From the NCBI RefSeq assembly GCF_001522545.3, contig NC_031768.1, positions 92,242,230 to 92,306,229 on the forward strand: a DNA stretch of 64,000 bases. The letters are read 5' to 3'. Both the position numbers and the translations under genes were made by a program. Below are positions 62,116 through 64,000 of the stretch, piece after piece. The notes below the pieces were generated by a model. It saw only the letters and a program-made list of their open reading frames with translations. It was not told the origin of the DNA and ran no database searches. The number at the start of each line of letters is the position of its first letter. Position 1 is the stretch's first letter. The stretch is from Parus major. Lineage: Eukaryota; Chordata; Aves; Passeriformes; Paridae.

Positions 62116-64000
62116 TTTTTGCTGCATGGAAGTTTTCTACAGGGTGGCATAGCTTTCAGGTCCTGGTAGTCTTGTTTTTAACTGTGTACAGGAAAGTTCC
62201 AAGGAGACAAATAGTGGAAACCTTATTATCTTATTCTAGAGAATTTGCTTCATAGTTTAGAGGCACTTTGTTCCCTGAAACTCTTTTCCATAGCCTAATA
62301 GATCATTCTGCTATAGAGAAATGCATAGAGAAGTACATAGAAACTTTCTGTTTACTCCAGGTCTTTTCCCTTTGCAGATTAGGCATCATTCTCATTTCCA
62401 GACCTGCACTTTGTGTGACAGATGAGTGTCATTCAACAAACTTTCCTTGATAGCAGCTCTTTTTGTCCCTTAGCCAGGAGGATGTATTAGCTTTGACAGT
62501 ATGAAGTTTATGTAAGACTATACAGAGCACAATGTGCTTTTTTACTTCCTGTATGTAAACACTAGAACCCCTTCATGCATACTCCATGACAGACTGGAGA
62601 CCATGCCATCTAACATTTCAGTGTATATATGCATAAATCAATGTATATAATTAATATATTTATTCAGTGTATAAATATTCTATATTCATATGGTAGCAGC
62701 TGAACTATTTTTTAAAAATACTATTTTCTGTAATTGATTTTTTTTAATCCACTGTCCACACAAGTGTTTTCCAGCCTGGACTGTTTCTGTGGTATCTAAT
62801 GTGAAGTGCAGTGTAGAAATCAACAAAATGTTGTGACATTTTTACTGTGCAGCTTTGGAGAGGATGCCTACTTTAAGGACTTGTTGGGACATAAAATAAT
62901 TTCTCTGTGTTATACCTTTTCTTAAAGAAAATGAAATAAGTAATGAGGACTGGTTATACGTTAGTCTTAATGTTACTTATGGCTGTTTAGCACTACATAA
63001 TTTCAGCAGCAGAATACAGTGCCTGTCCTGTCAAATCAGTCCTTTTGTGTCATTTTACTGGACAAAGCATTTGGCAGAGTAGGAAAATGGTTCAGGTGCA
63101 TGGGTGTCTTCCTGAGATTTAAAACTGGAGCACAGTGGGGTGTCTGCATTTTTCACAATGGACTTTAGAACTCACTTTAGTTCCAGCAGGAGGCTTAAGG
63201 AAATTGCTAAAAAGAGGTCAAAGTGCATTTGGCAGGTTGTGGAAGAAATCCTTTTGCGTGTCAGTTCTCCCAGTTTGGGTGGACTGTCACAGACCCATGT
63301 CGTAATATGTCATCTGTTTTTTGAGCTAGATGAATTCCCAGCAGCTTTCTTTAGCCCATACTCTTTTATAGATCTCAGGGGGGATTTTGACCAAGAAACA
63401 AGAAAGTAGTGCTTCAGCATTTAATGCTAGATTTTCATGTTCCTGGTCTTGACCATGTATATGACCAGATTTCTGAGTGAAAGGAAGGATAAATGAAGAT
63501 GTTGCTAAGTGAAAAGCAGATGAAGGAATTTCTGGTTTAAAAATACAAATTAAAGTACCAGCAGGAGATTTGCAGTCTGTTTAGAGTATTTCTAATTTGT
63601 ACAAGCCTGTGTGGACCTATTTCTTTCTCATTTAATGGCACACCCAGAACTTTCATTGGCTTCAGTGCAATTATTGTTACAGCTCCAAGAGCTTTCCCAA
63701 GAAGTCTGTACCAAAAACCATTTATCTAAGTGGGAATGTTTCCAGTGACACCTGTATGCCCTGGGCTGGCCTGTACATGTAGGCACCTCTGAGCTGAGTA
63801 CTATGGAAAATAGTCTATGGTCTTGTTTAAAAAGGATGTAAAACAAAACAGATGTTCTGATCAATGGTACTTCTTTTTCTTTTCCTTTTTTTTTTTAATG
63901 TAAGAAGTAGTAACAACATGAAAAGCTACCAGTAAGAATTATAAAAAATTCTATGATGGGCACTGCAATTTGCAATATATAATGGCTCAGAAAGATTTTT
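62116..64000. other. Non-coding DNA, no supported gene
   Basis: AT-rich sequence with TATATA-like runs at 62624-62690 and a T-rich tract near 63885. The 89-codon frame at 63140-63409 has no recognisable motif. No transposon or RNA gene is recognised. Confidence 0.5.

Noticed and set aside
1..64000. CRISPR array, operon, phage or plasmid features
   Set aside because: No regularly spaced direct repeats and no dense coding. CR1 elements and CpG depletion show this is vertebrate nuclear DNA.

Overview
This window looks like vertebrate nuclear DNA, most probably from a bird and plausibly a songbird. The main evidence is a set of CR1 LINE 3' ends that stop at ATTCTATG-type repeats, as avian CR1 copies do, plus a roughly 1.1 kb LTR of a type I associate with passerine genomes. 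Composition is AT-rich, CpG is depleted, and A/T homopolymers and short microsatellites are scattered throughout. Nothing looks bacterial or viral in organisation: there are no operons, ribosome-binding sites or dense coding.

I find no protein-coding gene, tRNA, rRNA or recognisable small RNA that I can support. The longest open frames are about 140-160 codons. They sit in an LTR, in a GC-rich patch or in unremarkable sequence, and overlap one another in several frames. None gives a protein I recognise. The window is best read as a gene desert or part of a very large intron.

Layout. 1-3197 is plain non-coding sequence. 3198-3551 is a CR1 3' end (minus) and 6272-6460 an older CR1 tail (plus). 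7060-7510 is a candidate conserved enhancer with Sox/Pou-type motifs. 10195-12870 is a long, decayed ancient L3-like CR1 (minus). 18142-18428 is another CR1 tail (minus). 22060-22210 holds alternating TG/TA repeats. 28200-33480 holds several candidate regulatory blocks and a CpG-enriched GC-rich patch at 31740-32335. 39034-39262 is a CR1 tail (plus). 44940-45230 is a candidate conserved element, followed by a solo LTR at 45850-46965 (minus). 53228-53306 is an AT/TG microsatellite. 58730-59700 holds further candidate regulatory sequence. 61740-62115 is an internally deleted CR1 (plus). The rest is non-coding sequence in which I see no further supported feature.

There is no gene set acting together here. 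If the window has a function, it is most likely cis-regulation of a gene outside it. The candidate conserved elements are judged by eye from local complexity and motif content and need a cross-species alignment. Repeat assignments rest on remembered family patterns; no search was run. I did not find a clearly novel biological system.
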